Part shown: piece after piece, positions 7,746 through 16,499 of the stretch
Numbering within the stretch: the first letter of the stretch is position 1
Layout: every line of letters starts with the position of its first letter
Assembly: GCF_004803505.1 (NCBI RefSeq)
Contig: NZ_SSWH01000001.1
Location: 434,001-498,000, forward strand
Length of the DNA stretch: 64,000 nt
Reading direction: 5' to 3'
Origin: Arthrobacter echini
Lineage (GTDB): Bacteria; Actinomycetota; Actinomycetes; Actinomycetales; Micrococcaceae
Position numbers and translations under genes: made by a program
The notes under the pieces: model-generated
Database searches by the model: none
What the model was told of the DNA's origin: nothing
What the model saw: only the letters and a program-made list of their open reading frames with translations

Positions 7746-8390
7746 ATGGCTGACACAATCCGAATTCTCATCGTCGACAACTACGACAGCTTCGTCTACA
7801 CACTGGTCGGCTACCTGCAGGAGCTCGGCGCCGAGACGACCGTCGTCCGCAACGACGACGTGAGCCTCGCTGAAGCGCAGGGCATGGCCGCTTCCCGTGA
7901 CGGCGTCCTGATCTCTCCCGGCCCGGGTACCCCGGCGGAAGCCGGCGTCTGCGTCGATCTCATCAAGTGGTGCGGGGACCATGACAAACCCATGCTCGGG
8001 GTGTGCCTCGGTCACCAGGCACTCGCCGAAGCCTTCGGCGGAACCGTCACGCACGCACCGGAGCTGATGCACGGCAAGACATCTCTCGTCGAGCACGATG
8101 CCACAGGTGTGTTCGCCGGTCTTGCCTCGCCGATGACGGCCACCCGCTATCACTCGCTGGCTGCAGTCAGCGACGATGTGCCGACCGAGTTGGTCGTCAC
8201 GGCGCGCACGGCGAGCGGCATCATCATGGGGCTGGAACACTCGACGGCTCCGCTCAGCGGCGTCCAGTTCCACCCCGAGTCGGTGCTCACCGAGGGTGGC
8301 TACCAGCTGCTGGGGAACTGGTTGGAGTCCCTGGGGCTCGAGGGTGCAGCGGAGACGGCGGCAGGGCTCAGCCCGCTCATCGCGCGCTGA
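7746..8390 (+). CDS. Class I glutamine amidotransferase (anthranilate / aminodeoxychorismate synthase component II)
   Basis: A 214-residue glutaminase subunit that releases ammonia from glutamine for a chorismate-using partner (TrpE for anthranilate, or PabB for 4-amino-4-deoxychorismate and folate). The protein starts with the family-typical ILIVDNYDSFVYTL. The triad is Cys87 in GVCLGHQAL, His176 and Glu178 in VQFHPESV; the oxyanion region is SPGPGTP (~58-63). ATG 7746 is chosen because homologues begin here. No TrpE/PabB partner is nearby; in mycobacteria the same locus (beside pknB) is annotated trpG and may serve both pathways, so trpG versus pabA is left open. It converges on the kinase gene. 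Confidence 0.93.
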   Translation: MADTIRILIVDNYDSFVYTLVGYLQELGAETTVVRNDDVSLAEAQGMAASRDGVLISPGPGTPAEAGVCVDLIKWCGDHDKPMLGVCLGHQALAEAFGGTVTHAPELMHGKTSLVEHDATGVFAGLASPMTATRYHSLAAVSDDVPTELVVTARTASGIIMGLEHSTAPLSGVQFHPESVLTEGGYQLLGNWLESLGLEGAAETAAGLSPLIAR

Positions 8391-8475
8391 GCCCTGCCGG
8401 TTCCCGGTCCGTATCGGCTCCGCGTATCGGCGCGGGCCGACGTCCCGGCCCGGGGGCTCGAGGCCGGGCAGGCTC

Positions 8476-10314
8476 CTACTCGGAGGTCGGCTCTGCGCTC
8501 GGCGTGGGTTCGGCGGGCTCTTCGGGTTCGACGGGTTCCTCGGGACCCGGGGGGCCGGACGAGACGAAGTAGCTGACAGTGGATCCTGTATCCAGCGCGG
8601 AACCGGCTGCGGGTTCCACCCGAACCACCGTGCCTTCGGGCTGACCGGACTCCTCGGTCCCGGCATTGACGGCGACAAGGCCGAGGTCCACGAGGAGCTG
8701 CTCCACGTCGGCAACGGTCCGTCCCTGCAGGCCGGCCGGAACGGTCACGCTCTCGGGCGCCTCGGGGGTGGTGGGTCCGGACGACACCGTGAGCGTGATG
8801 GTGTCCCCCCGACTGAGAGTGCCAGCAGGGTCGATACCCGTGACAAGGCCTTCGGCGACGTCGTCGGACGGCGCTGATGCCCTCGTCACCTCGAATCCGA
8901 GCCTGCCGAGTTCGGCAGTCACATCAGCCACGGGGCGGCCAAGGTAGGCGTTCGGATTGACGACGATCCGCTCGGCCTCCGTCGGGCCCGTGCTCGGGTC
9001 CTCCGCCGGGTCCTCCGCCTGGTCCGCACTCGGGTCCTCCTCCGGGTCCGCACTCGGCTCTTCTGTCGGGTCTTCGCTCGGTTCCTCCGTCGTCGGGTCG
9101 CCCGAAGGTGTCCTCGGTGCGGAGGTGCTCGATTCCGTCGGCACATCCGAAGTGTCCTCGCCGGCGAACAGCGGCTCGAACATCAGGAACGCGATGGCGC
9201 CGAGAGCGAGCAGGAGCAGCACGATCAGCGGTATGAGCCAGGGGCTGCGGGTGTTCGCCTCGTCACGGGCGTAGGACCGCGCCGGTTCCGGGGTGACGGC
9301 GTCCTCCTGCGACCAGTCACGGGAGGCAGCAATTCCTGCGGTGGCAGGGGCAGCCACGGTCGGCAGGGCCGACGTCGTCGGCGCGGGAAGGGCCGTCGTC
9401 GCCTGTGTGTTCTGCCGTTGCACGGCTACCGTCGGGATGTCCGCGCCGCCGCCGAAGGCACGCATGCCGGGGACGGCCGCCTCTGCCGCGTGGATGTCAC
9501 CGGCACGGATGGCATCCACAGCCCGTGCCAGTGCCTCCGCGTCGGCCGGGCGATCGGCCGGATTCTTCGCCAGCATGGAACCGATGAGGGCCTGCACCGG
9601 TCGCGGGATCGACTCCGGCAGTGGTGGTGGCGCGTCGTTGACCTGGGCGAGTGCGATGGCGATCTGCGATTCGCCGGAGAAGGGACGCCGCCCGGCCAGC
9701 AGCTCGTAGCCGATCACGCCGAGCGCATAGATGTCCGAGGACCCCGTTGCGGGCTGGCCGGTCGCCTGCTCCGGGGCGAGGTACTGGGCTGTGCCCATCA
9801 CCTGTCCGGTAGCTGTCAGCGGTACCTGGTCGGCCAGACGGGCTATCCCGAAATCGGTGATCTTCACCCGGTTGTCCGGCATCACGAGGATGTTGCCGGG
9901 CTTCACGTCACGGTGGACCAGGCCCTGCCGGTGCGCGACGGCGAGAGCCGTCGCCGTCTGGCCGATGATGGACAGGGTCCGATCGGGCGAGAGCACCTGC
10001 TCCTTCTCGATGACGGCCGACAGCGGCTGCCCTGGAACCAGCTCCATCACCAGGTAGGCGGAGCCGCCTTCCTCGCCGTAGTCGAAGACGTTCGCGATTC
10101 CCTCATGGTTGAGCAGCGCGGTGTGGCGGGCCTCCGCCCGGAAGCGGTTCAGGAATGCGGGGTCGCCCGAGTACTCCTCCTTGAGGATCTTGATCGCGAC
10201 GACGCGCCCGAGGATGCGGTCACGCGCTTTCCAGACTTCGCCCATACCGCCTATGGCGATGCGCTCGGTCAGTTCGAATCTGCCGCCCAGGGTGATTCCT
10301 GACGTGGGCCTCAT
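8476..10314 (-). CDS. Membrane Ser/Thr protein kinase with PASTA domains
   Basis: A 612-residue sensor kinase of the division/cell-wall cluster. The kinase domain covers residues ~12-275: glycine loop [10 protein letters not shown], Lys42 in VAIKILK, catalytic HRD 134-136 in [12 protein letters not shown] 154-156 and APE 180-182. A juxtamembrane linker leads to one transmembrane helix (~358-380). Outside lie an acidic Glu/Asp/Pro/Ser repeat (~400-445), two PASTA domains (~450-515 and ~520-587) that bind muropeptides or lipid II in relatives, and a Pro/Glu tail. The catalytic domain resembles PknA (start [20 protein letters not shown]-like loop), yet PASTA domains are the hallmark of PknB; no second kinase gene is present in the operon. 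The ATG overlaps the pbpA stop (ATGA). Confidence 0.95.
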   Translation of the reverse strand: MRPTSGITLGGRFELTERIAIGGMGEVWKARDRILGRVVAIKILKEEYSGDPAFLNRFRAEARHTALLNHEGIANVFDYGEEGGSAYLVMELVPGQPLSAVIEKEQVLSPDRTLSIIGQTATALAVAHRQGLVHRDVKPGNILVMPDNRVKITDFGIARLADQVPLTATGQVMGTAQYLAPEQATGQPATGSSDIYALGVIGYELLAGRRPFSGESQIAIALAQVNDAPPPLPESIPRPVQALIGSMLAKNPADRPADAEALARAVDAIRAGDIHAAEAAVPGMRAFGGGADIPTVAVQRQNTQATTALPAPTTSALPTVAAPATAGIAASRDWSQEDAVTPEPARSYARDEANTRSPWLIPLIVLLLLALGAIAFLMFEPLFAGEDTSDVPTESSTSAPRTPSGDPTTEEPSEDPTEEPSADPEEDPSADQAEDPAEDPSTGPTEAERIVVNPNAYLGRPVADVTAELGRLGFEVTRASAPSDDVAEGLVTGIDPAGTLSRGDTITLTVSSGPTTPEAPESVTVPAGLQGRTVADVEQLLVDLGLVAVNAGTEESGQPEGTVVRVEPAAGSALDTGSTVSYFVSSGPPGPEEPVEPEEPAEPTPSAEPTSE

Positions 10315-11753
10315 CTGTTCAACACCGCCTCCATGAGTCGTCGGGCACTGGGTGAGGTCAATTGCTGACCAGTGGGGATGTCCACGTTCTCCATCACGAT
10401 CGATACGGCCACCTGCGGGTCGTCCGCCGGTGCGAAGCCCGTGAACCAGGCATTGTCACCGCTGTCGGTGACCTCCGCGGTTCCCGTCTTGCCTGCGACC
10501 CGGACACCTGCGATCTGCGCTCCGGTGGCCGTGCCGTTGTCCACGACATTGACCATCCACTCCGTGAGCTGGTCCGCCGTGTCCCTGCTCACCGATTGCC
10601 GCAGCACTTCCGGCTGCGGGGACTCGATCAACTCGAGGTCCGCCGCCCTGATCGACGAGACGAGCTGCGGTTTCATCTGCTGCCCGTCATTGGCGATGGC
10701 AGCCGCCACCATGGCCATCTGCAGCGGAGTCACACGCGTGTCGAACTGGCCCACGGCTGACTGGGCCAGTTCGGGGTCCGTGAGCTCCGTCGGGAACGTA
10801 CTCGGAAGGACCCGGGTGGGAATGAACAACTCCTCACCGAATCCGAACTGTTCGGCCTGTTCCCGGATGGCTTCCTCACCGAGATCCAGGGCGATCTGCG
10901 CGAACGCGGTGTTGCACGACTGCTCCAGCGCGAACTCGAGATCCGCCGTCGGCCTGCTGGCGCAGCCGCCGGAGACGAAGTTCGGAAGGGTGTAGTCGAT
11001 GCCGGGGAACTCCAGGGCAGGAGGATTGGGGATCTCGGACCCGGCGTCGTAGTCGCCGGACTCCAGCGCCGCCGCGGCGTCGATGAGCTTGAAGACGGAG
11101 CCGGGTGCCACGAGTGATTCCGTAGCCGGGTTCAGGTACACCGACAGGCCGGGCTGCTCCGAGAGCACGGCGAGATTGTCCATGACGATCGAGGTGTCGT
11201 GACCCGAGAGCAGATTCGGATCGTACGAGGGTTTCGAGACCATCGCGAGGACGTTCCCCGTGGAGGGCTCCATGACCACGATGGACCCGCGCTGGCCGTC
11301 CGGGATGAGATCCCAGGCGAGCCGCTGGAGCTCGGGATCGATCGTGAGTTCCACGGAGGCGCCCCCGGCTTCGGCGCCGGAGAACAGGCTCACCATGCGG
11401 TCGTAGAACATGGAGCTGCTGGTGCCGGCGAGGATCTCCGATTCCGCGTCCTCGAGCTGGGTGGAGCCGAGCGAGAGCGAGTAGAAACCGGTCAGATGTG
11501 CGTACAGGGGGCCTTCGTCGTAGACGCGCTGATAGTTGAACTGGTCGTTCGACGGGACGGATTGGGCGACAGCGCGCCCGTCCACGAGAATCGCGCCGCG
11601 CTGGCGGCCGTAGTCCTGGTAGAGCTGCCGGTTGTTCCACGGATTGGCAGTGAGCTCGGCGGCCTCGAAGAACTGCACGTACGTCAGGGACCCGAGAACG
11701 AGGGTGAACATGCCGATCATGACGATCCACGCTCCCCGGATGGCCTGGTTCAT
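10311..11753 (-). CDS. pbpA: Penicillin-binding protein, transpeptidase (PbpA)
   Basis: A 480-residue class B PBP that cross-links peptidoglycan in partnership with RodA. A single N-terminal signal anchor occupies residues ~8-28. The transpeptidase domain shows SxxK with Ser219/Lys222 (APGSVFKL), SxN at 279-281 (QSCNTAF) and KTG at 422-424 ([10 protein letters not shown]). The start is placed at ATG 11753, which overlaps the rodA stop as ATGA; longer frames upstream run antisense-like through rodA and are discarded. PbpA of mycobacteria is required for septation and is phosphorylated by the adjacent kinase, so regulation by the kinase/PstP pair is likely here too, by analogy. Confidence 0.96.
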   Translation of the reverse strand: MNQAIRGAWIVMIGMFTLVLGSLTYVQFFEAAELTANPWNNRQLYQDYGRQRGAILVDGRAVAQSVPSNDQFNYQRVYDEGPLYAHLTGFYSLSLGSTQLEDAESEILAGTSSSMFYDRMVSLFSGAEAGGASVELTIDPELQRLAWDLIPDGQRGSIVVMEPSTGNVLAMVSKPSYDPNLLSGHDTSIVMDNLAVLSEQPGLSVYLNPATESLVAPGSVFKLIDAAAALESGDYDAGSEIPNPPALEFPGIDYTLPNFVSGGCASRPTADLEFALEQSCNTAFAQIALDLGEEAIREQAEQFGFGEELFIPTRVLPSTFPTELTDPELAQSAVGQFDTRVTPLQMAMVAAAIANDGQQMKPQLVSSIRAADLELIESPQPEVLRQSVSRDTADQLTEWMVNVVDNGTATGAQIAGVRVAGKTGTAEVTDSGDNAWFTGFAPADDPQVAVSIVMENVDIPTGQQLTSPSARRLMEAVLNR

Positions 11754-13180
11754 CCCCTCGCCCCCTTCGCGGACCGTGTCCTGCCGAGCTTCCCGGTGAC
11801 GCCGACGGGCTCGGGGAAGGAATTCTTCATCGGCGCGCTCACGGTAGGTCGCCGTGCGGTTTCGGAGATGAGCAGGAGCAGGGCCACGATCAGCCAGTTC
11901 GCGAGCAGCGAGGAGCCGCCGGCCGACATGAAGGGAGTGGTGAGTCCGGTCAGTGGGATCAGGCGCGTGATGCCGCCGATGACCACGAAGCACTGGAGCG
12001 CGATCGTGAAGGAGAGCCCGCACGCGAGCAGCTTCCCGAACCCGTCCTTGGTGCCCAGCGCTGCCCTGATGCCCCGGGAGACGAGGATGACGTAGAGCAT
12101 GACGATAGCGACGATGCCGATCAGCCCGAGCTCCTCGCCCAGGGCCGCGATGATCATGTCGCTGTTGGCGTAGGTGACGAGATCGGGTCGGCCGCCGCCG
12201 AGACCGGTGCCGAGGAGACCGCCGTCGGCCAGGCCGAAGAGGCCCTGGACGACCTGCCCGCTGCCCCCGGGTGTCCTGTTGTAGACCTCCGGGTCGAAGG
12301 CATTGATCCACGAGTCGAAGCGGAGGGCCACATGACTGAAGAGTTCGAGTGCGACGAACACACCCACCGCGATCATCGCCAGTCCGATCAGAACCCAGCT
12401 GACACGGCTCGTCGCCACGTAGATCATCACCATGAAGAGACCGAAGAAGAGGATCGACGAGCCCAGATCGCGCTGGAAGATCAGCACGCCGATGCTGACC
12501 ACCCAGGCGGCAGCCATCGGCGCCAGATCCCTGAAGCGGGGGAGCTGGAGCGGCCCGATCTTCTTGCCTGCGAGCAGGATCAGATCACGATTGGTGGACA
12601 GATAACCGGCAAAGAATATTGCAAGGGTGATCTTGGCGATCTCGCCCGGCTGGAAGGTGCCGAAGCCGACCGAGATCCAGATCCTCGCGCCGTTGATCTC
12701 CAGGCCGATCGGCGGCGGCATGAGGGGCAGCAGGAGCAGGATCGCGCTGACGACGAGCGAGGTGTAGGTGAATCGGGGAAGGAGCCTGTGATCGCGCAGC
12801 AGGATCAGGAGAGCAGCCGCCGCACCGACGGCCACGATGGTCCACAGCACCTGCTGGGGAGCCACCGGGGTGAAATCAGGATTCACCGCTACCGCCGACA
12901 GATCCAGCCGGTGGATCATGGCCAGCCCGATCCCGTTCAGGGCGACCACGATGGGAAGGATCACCGGATCGGCATACTTTGCCCGGAAACGCAGGATGAC
13001 GTGGACGAACAGACCCATGAGTCCGAGGGTGAGGGCCACGGACAGCAGGTAGTCGTCCACGGGTTCACCGCGACCGAGATTCGCCAGGTAGTTCGCGCCG
13101 ACGCCGACGACGAGTGCGAGCAGGAGCAGGAAGAATTCCACGGTACGCCGCGAGCGTGGAACCGTCAGCACGTCACTCAT
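11750..13180 (-). CDS. rodA: SEDS-family peptidoglycan glycosyltransferase / shape protein RodA
   Basis: A 476-residue polytopic protein of the FtsW/RodA/SpoVE family, which polymerises lipid II into glycan strands together with its class B PBP (PbpA, next gene). It has about ten to twelve hydrophobic segments, with the conserved region FQPGEIAKITLAIFFAGYL and the C-terminal signature LIPLTGLTTPFMSAGGSSLL containing the SEDS PFxSxGGSS motif. ATG 13180 is chosen because the family begins there with a short cytoplasmic tail and because it overlaps the end of pstP by 8 nt. Its stop overlaps the pbpA start. Confidence 0.97.
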   Translation of the reverse strand: MSDVLTVPRSRRTVEFFLLLLALVVGVGANYLANLGRGEPVDDYLLSVALTLGLMGLFVHVILRFRAKYADPVILPIVVALNGIGLAMIHRLDLSAVAVNPDFTPVAPQQVLWTIVAVGAAAALLILLRDHRLLPRFTYTSLVVSAILLLLPLMPPPIGLEINGARIWISVGFGTFQPGEIAKITLAIFFAGYLSTNRDLILLAGKKIGPLQLPRFRDLAPMAAAWVVSIGVLIFQRDLGSSILFFGLFMVMIYVATSRVSWVLIGLAMIAVGVFVALELFSHVALRFDSWINAFDPEVYNRTPGGSGQVVQGLFGLADGGLLGTGLGGGRPDLVTYANSDMIIAALGEELGLIGIVAIVMLYVILVSRGIRAALGTKDGFGKLLACGLSFTIALQCFVVIGGITRLIPLTGLTTPFMSAGGSSLLANWLIVALLLLISETARRPTVSAPMKNSFPEPVGVTGKLGRTRSAKGARG

Positions 13181-14768
13181 CGCTGACACCTCCGCAGTCC
13201 GTGACGGGGAACGAGGCTGTTGCACCCGGTGGGACGCGCGCTCCCGCCCCCGGTGTTGCCGGCGGGTTCGACGAGGTGCTCGTCGAAGGGCTGGAGGATG
13301 GCGTTGCACCCGGGCTCGGCGTCCTGCTGTCCTCCGGAGCCGGCGATGCGGTGCCGGTGCTACCCGGCTCGCAGGAGACTGCACGAAGTTCACCGCGGAG
13401 ATCACTGACGATCCGCTCGGCCTCCCGCAGACTGGCGGCCGGCAGTGCATTGAGCACCTGGGAGCGCTGGTACTCGGGCAGATTGGAGACGGGGATGTCC
13501 GTGGTCCGATACAGGTCTCCGAGACTGAGCGGTCCCACCGACTGCGGTACTCCCGTGAAGATCGCGACACGATTGTCGGCGTCGGCCACGTAGTAGCGCG
13601 TCTGGGTCCAGGTGTACCCGAACCCGAGAACTGCGACCAGGATCAGCGTCAGCAGGGAGAGGAATGTCGGCACGAGCCAGCGCCGTATGCGCGCAGGGGC
13701 CTCGTCCTCGACCTCGTCACCGGTGTGCTGATCGGGTTCCTGGTCCGGATGGCGCATCAGCATCTTCGCCGCCCGGCGTTCGGTGGTCCGCTGGGTCACG
13801 ATGGGGATCTGGCCCGTCTCCGTGGCGAGGGCAGCCGAACCCACCAGCACGTGCGGTCTGGTCAGCAGATCCTGCCGGATGACATCCGCGCGGATGGCCG
13901 TCCCCGGGAGGTCCCCCTTGTGGTCGATGTCCGCGGACACGGGGCGTGCGGTGCCCCCCGTGTGCGTGTCGGGTTCGTCCCGTTCCCCTGCTGCCTGCCG
14001 GGCGGGTGGCAGGGCTCCGAGCGCTGCGGCGTCGTCATCGCCGTCGTACTCGATCACCTCGACGACGACGACGGTGATGTTGTCGGGTGAGCCACCTTCC
14101 AGCGTCAGGTCGACGAGGGTGTTGACCACCTCCCTGATGTCCGGGGCCTCGCGCAGCACCTGTTCCACCACTCGATCGCCGAGCACCGCGTTCAGACCGT
14201 CGGAGCACAGCAGCCAACGCTCGCCCGGGGAGGCATCGAAGTGGTCGAGATCGAGCTCGGGGCTCGCGTCGACGTCGCCCAGAACACGCATCAGTACGTT
14301 CTTGTGCGGGTGGATCTCGGCGTCCTCCGGGGCGAGACGGCCCTCGTCGATGAGTCGCTGCACGAAGGTGTGATCCGTCGTGATCTGTTCGAAGACACCG
14401 TCCTTGAGACGGTACGCGCGTGAGTCACCGATGTGGGCGAGTTGCAGGGTGGAGTCCTCGAGCAGCAGGGCGGTGGCCGTGGTCCCCATACCTGCGAGCT
14501 GTGGATTCGTCCCCACGAGTTCGGAGAGCAGCGAGTTGGCGGTCTGGATCTCGTCCGCCAGATGCGTGCCGGCGTGTCCACCATGTCCCTCGTGATCGAG
14601 GTGTATCAGGTCGAGGACGGTCGACGCGGAGGCGACGTTGCCCCCGGCATGGCCACCCATTCCATCGGCGACGACGGCCAGGTAACGACCCGCATAGGCC
14701 GAGTCGTCATTCTTCGCACGCACCATGCCCACGTCGGAACGTGCCGCGAATGCCAGGGCAAGCCCCAT
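13173..14768 (-). CDS. pstP: PP2C-family Ser/Thr phosphatase PstP
   Basis: A 531-residue membrane phosphatase that reverses phosphorylation by the operon kinase. The catalytic PP2C domain (residues ~5-238) has metal-binding motifs RAKNDDS (~17-23), VADGMGGHAGG (Asp35, Gly36), GTTATALL (~95-102), HIGDSRAYR (~112-120), LLCSDGL (Asp190) and DNITVVVVE (Asp229). A linker of about 120 residues leads to one transmembrane helix (~364-385). The extracellular part of about 145 residues ends in a Ser/Pro/Ala-rich tail. Two nucleotides separate it from fhaB. Gene order matches mycobacterial pstP. Confidence 0.96.
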   Translation of the reverse strand: MGLALAFAARSDVGMVRAKNDDSAYAGRYLAVVADGMGGHAGGNVASASTVLDLIHLDHEGHGGHAGTHLADEIQTANSLLSELVGTNPQLAGMGTTATALLLEDSTLQLAHIGDSRAYRLKDGVFEQITTDHTFVQRLIDEGRLAPEDAEIHPHKNVLMRVLGDVDASPELDLDHFDASPGERWLLCSDGLNAVLGDRVVEQVLREAPDIREVVNTLVDLTLEGGSPDNITVVVVEVIEYDGDDDAAALGALPPARQAAGERDEPDTHTGGTARPVSADIDHKGDLPGTAIRADVIRQDLLTRPHVLVGSAALATETGQIPIVTQRTTERRAAKMLMRHPDQEPDQHTGDEVEDEAPARIRRWLVPTFLSLLTLILVAVLGFGYTWTQTRYYVADADNRVAIFTGVPQSVGPLSLGDLYRTTDIPVSNLPEYQRSQVLNALPAASLREAERIVSDLRGELRAVSCEPGSTGTASPAPEDSRTPSPGATPSSSPSTSTSSNPPATPGAGARVPPGATASFPVTDCGGVSDE

Positions 14769-14770
14769 GC

Positions 14771-15259
14771 TCAGGGCCTCAGCTCGATGACGGTCTTACC
14801 GATCCGGATCGGCACTCCCGGTTCGACGGGCAGTGCGCGGGTCAGCTGCTGGCCGCCCAGGTACGTTCCGTTCGTGGAGCCGAGATCCTCGATGAACCAT
14901 CGGCTCCCTTGCGGGAACAGGCGCGCATGCCGCCCGGACGCATAGTCGTCCTCGAGGACCAGGGACGATTCCTGTGCGCGGCCGAGGAGAATGGGACTCG
15001 CGGCGAGTTCCAGCACGGTTCCGGCGAGCGGTCCTTCGGTGACGACCAGTTGCCGGGCGGCGGTGCGGACGGGCGCAGGCTGCTCCACGAGCTCCGGGTT
15101 CCTGCGGACCTCCCGTGCCGTCGGCGTGCCCACCCTGTTGCGGCGGCCCACCACGAGATCGCGTCGCAGCGCCCCCACGGTACTCAGCACCAGGATCCAG
15201 AGCAGGATCAGGAATCCGAAGCGCAACAGGGTGACGGTGAGTTCACCGACATCGCTCAT
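14771..15259 (-). CDS. fhaB: FHA-domain protein FhaB (FipA-like)
   Basis: A 162-residue protein with an N-terminal membrane helix (residues ~8-28), a basic linker and a C-terminal forkhead-associated domain (~75-160) that binds phosphothreonine. The FHA signature residues are LLGRAQES (Arg), SGRHARLF (Ser-Arg-His) and LGSTNGTYL. In mycobacteria the homologue FipA/FhaB links phosphorylated FtsZ and FtsQ during oxidative stress; the same role here is inference. The ATG overlaps the fhaA stop as ATGA, and pstP follows after 2 nt. Confidence 0.95.
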   Translation of the reverse strand: MSDVGELTVTLLRFGFLILLWILVLSTVGALRRDLVVGRRNRVGTPTAREVRRNPELVEQPAPVRTAARQLVVTEGPLAGTVLELAASPILLGRAQESSLVLEDDYASGRHARLFPQGSRWFIEDLGSTNGTYLGGQQLTRALPVEPGVPIRIGKTVIELRP

Positions 15260-15993
15260 CGCTGTCCGCCGCTCTGTGCGGGGACCAGGCGGAACGTCAG
15301 CCGGGACCGTCCCAGGGAGATGGACGATCCGTCGTCGAGCTCCGCCCGGTCCGTGACGCGCTGGCCGTCGACGTAGCTCCCGTTGGTCGAGCCGAGGTCG
15401 ACGGCGTAGACACGCCCGTTCTCGGTGCGGATCTCGAGATGCCGACGGGAGACACCCGTGTCATCGATGAGGATGTCGGCCTCGGACGAGCGACCCAGCA
15501 CGACGGAGCCGGAGGTGATGAAGTACTGCTGACCGTCGATCTCGAGGACCGGGTGGTAGCGCGCTGGTTGGTTCCGGGGAGCTGCGGGTCCTTCGGGAGC
15601 CGGGGACCGGTGGGAAGCGGCCACCTTCTCGATGGACGAATCGATCTCGAAGACGCCGGCTCTGAGCTCGGGATCGTGCTCGAAGGAGACACGCACCGGA
15701 CCCTGCAGGCTGTACTGCTGGGTGGTGGCGTGCGCTATGACGACGTCGCAGAGCTCTTCGGCGAGGGCGGAACCCCACTGCTGCGCCAGGTTGAAGTCGG
15801 AGTCGGACAGGCGCGCGGCGAAGACGTTCGGTGCAAGAGTGCGTCCCTGCGAGAGGACGAGGGAGCGGTTGTCGAGTTCCTTACGGAGAGCACTGGCGAG
15901 CTCGATGGGCTGCACCTGGGAGTGTGAGCCTGTGGAGAAGGCACCGCGGACGAGTTTCTCGAGCCCACGTTCGACGTTGTCGAGAATACCCAT
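15256..15993 (-). CDS. fhaA: FHA-domain protein FhaA (DUF3662 + FHA)
   Basis: A 245-residue first gene of the operon. The N-terminal DUF3662 domain (residues ~1-125, starting MGILDNVERGLEKLV) is followed by a flexible Pro/Ala linker and a C-terminal FHA domain (~160-240) with VLGRSSEADI, VSRRHLEI and LGSTNGSYVDG. In mycobacteria FhaA binds the phosphorylated pseudokinase domain of MviN/MurJ and restrains peptidoglycan synthesis. ATG 15993 is preceded by a strong GAAGGAGG ribosome site; upstream in-frame codons lack family similarity. All six operon genes overlap or nearly touch, so one promoter upstream of 15993 probably serves them. Confidence 0.96.
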   Translation of the reverse strand: MGILDNVERGLEKLVRGAFSTGSHSQVQPIELASALRKELDNRSLVLSQGRTLAPNVFAARLSDSDFNLAQQWGSALAEELCDVVIAHATTQQYSLQGPVRVSFEHDPELRAGVFEIDSSIEKVAASHRSPAPEGPAAPRNQPARYHPVLEIDGQQYFITSGSVVLGRSSEADILIDDTGVSRRHLEIRTENGRVYAVDLGSTNGSYVDGQRVTDRAELDDGSSISLGRSRLTFRLVPAQSGGQR

Positions 15994-16327
15994 CGCATAC
16001 CTCCTTCTTCTGTCGTCTGCTGCTGCTTCTGCCGTGGTGTGCTTCCCCGCCGGCGCTGTACCGCAGATCATGCCCGGTCCTGCCCGATGGCAGGGTCCAG
16101 CCGGGCGTATTCCATCCGATACTACTGCGAGCCCCCGAGAACGAGCTTCAGGACGCTACCCGGAGGGTCGCTTTGTTCCAACGATCGTCGGCCGACCCGG
16201 TGCCCGTCCTCAGGAGGTCCGTGATCGGTCCACAATCGCGTTTAGGCGATTGACGCCGTGCTCCGCTATGCTCGTTTCTGCTGTTCACAATGATCGCGCC
16301 GTGCGCGCGGGGTTGGAATCTCAGATT
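15994..16327. other. Divergent intergenic region fhaA / tRNA-Leu
   Basis: A gap of 334 bases without a convincing gene. It should hold the promoter of the fhaA-pkn operon (minus strand; TAGTAT at 16124-16119 is a possible -10 without a good -35) and that of tRNA-Leu (plus strand; TATGCT at 16267-16272 is a possible -10, about 55 nt before the mature tRNA). No hairpin or repeat stands out. Confidence 0.45.
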
Positions 16328-16410
16328 GCGCGAGTGGCGGAACGGCAGACGCGCTGGCTTCAGGTGCCAGTATCCGAAAGGGTGTGGGGGTTCAAATCCC
16401 CCCTCGCGCA
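16328..16410 (+). tRNA. tRNA-Leu (anticodon CAG)
   Basis: An 83-nt class II tRNA with a long variable arm. The acceptor GCGCGAG pairs with CTCGCGC (16403-16409), discriminator A16410. The anticodon stem CTGGC/GCCAG encloses TTCAGGT with anticodon CAG at 16361-16363. The variable arm is TATCCGAAAGGGTG and the T loop TTCAAAT. CCA is not encoded. CTG is the dominant leucine codon in this GC-rich genome. Confidence 0.98.
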
Positions 16411-16421
16411 CAGTGTGTGAC

Positions 16422-16461
16422 ACGACGAAGGGCCTCCGCGAAAGCGGAGGCCCTTCGTCGT
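16422..16461. terminator. Bidirectional hairpin between tRNA-Leu and dnaE2
   Basis: An 18-bp perfect stem, ACGACGAAGGGCCTCCGC with its complement, closed by a GAAA tetraloop. It lies 11 nt after tRNA-Leu and 38 nt after the dnaE2 stop on the other strand, so it can serve both. Confidence 0.88.
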
Positions 16462-16499
16462 CGTCGGGGGTCAGCGTGCCGCCGGGTCCAGGAGGCGGG

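Noticed and set aside
8990-9145. CRISPR-like short repeats
   Set aside because: The repeats are GC-rich codon repeats within the kinase spacer, in frame, of unequal unit length and without spacers.
11754-12311. Upstream extension of the pbpA frame by 186 codons
   Set aside because: It runs out of frame through rodA and adds a low-complexity Arg/His-rich peptide. ATG 11753 overlaps the rodA stop and gives the normal signal anchor.
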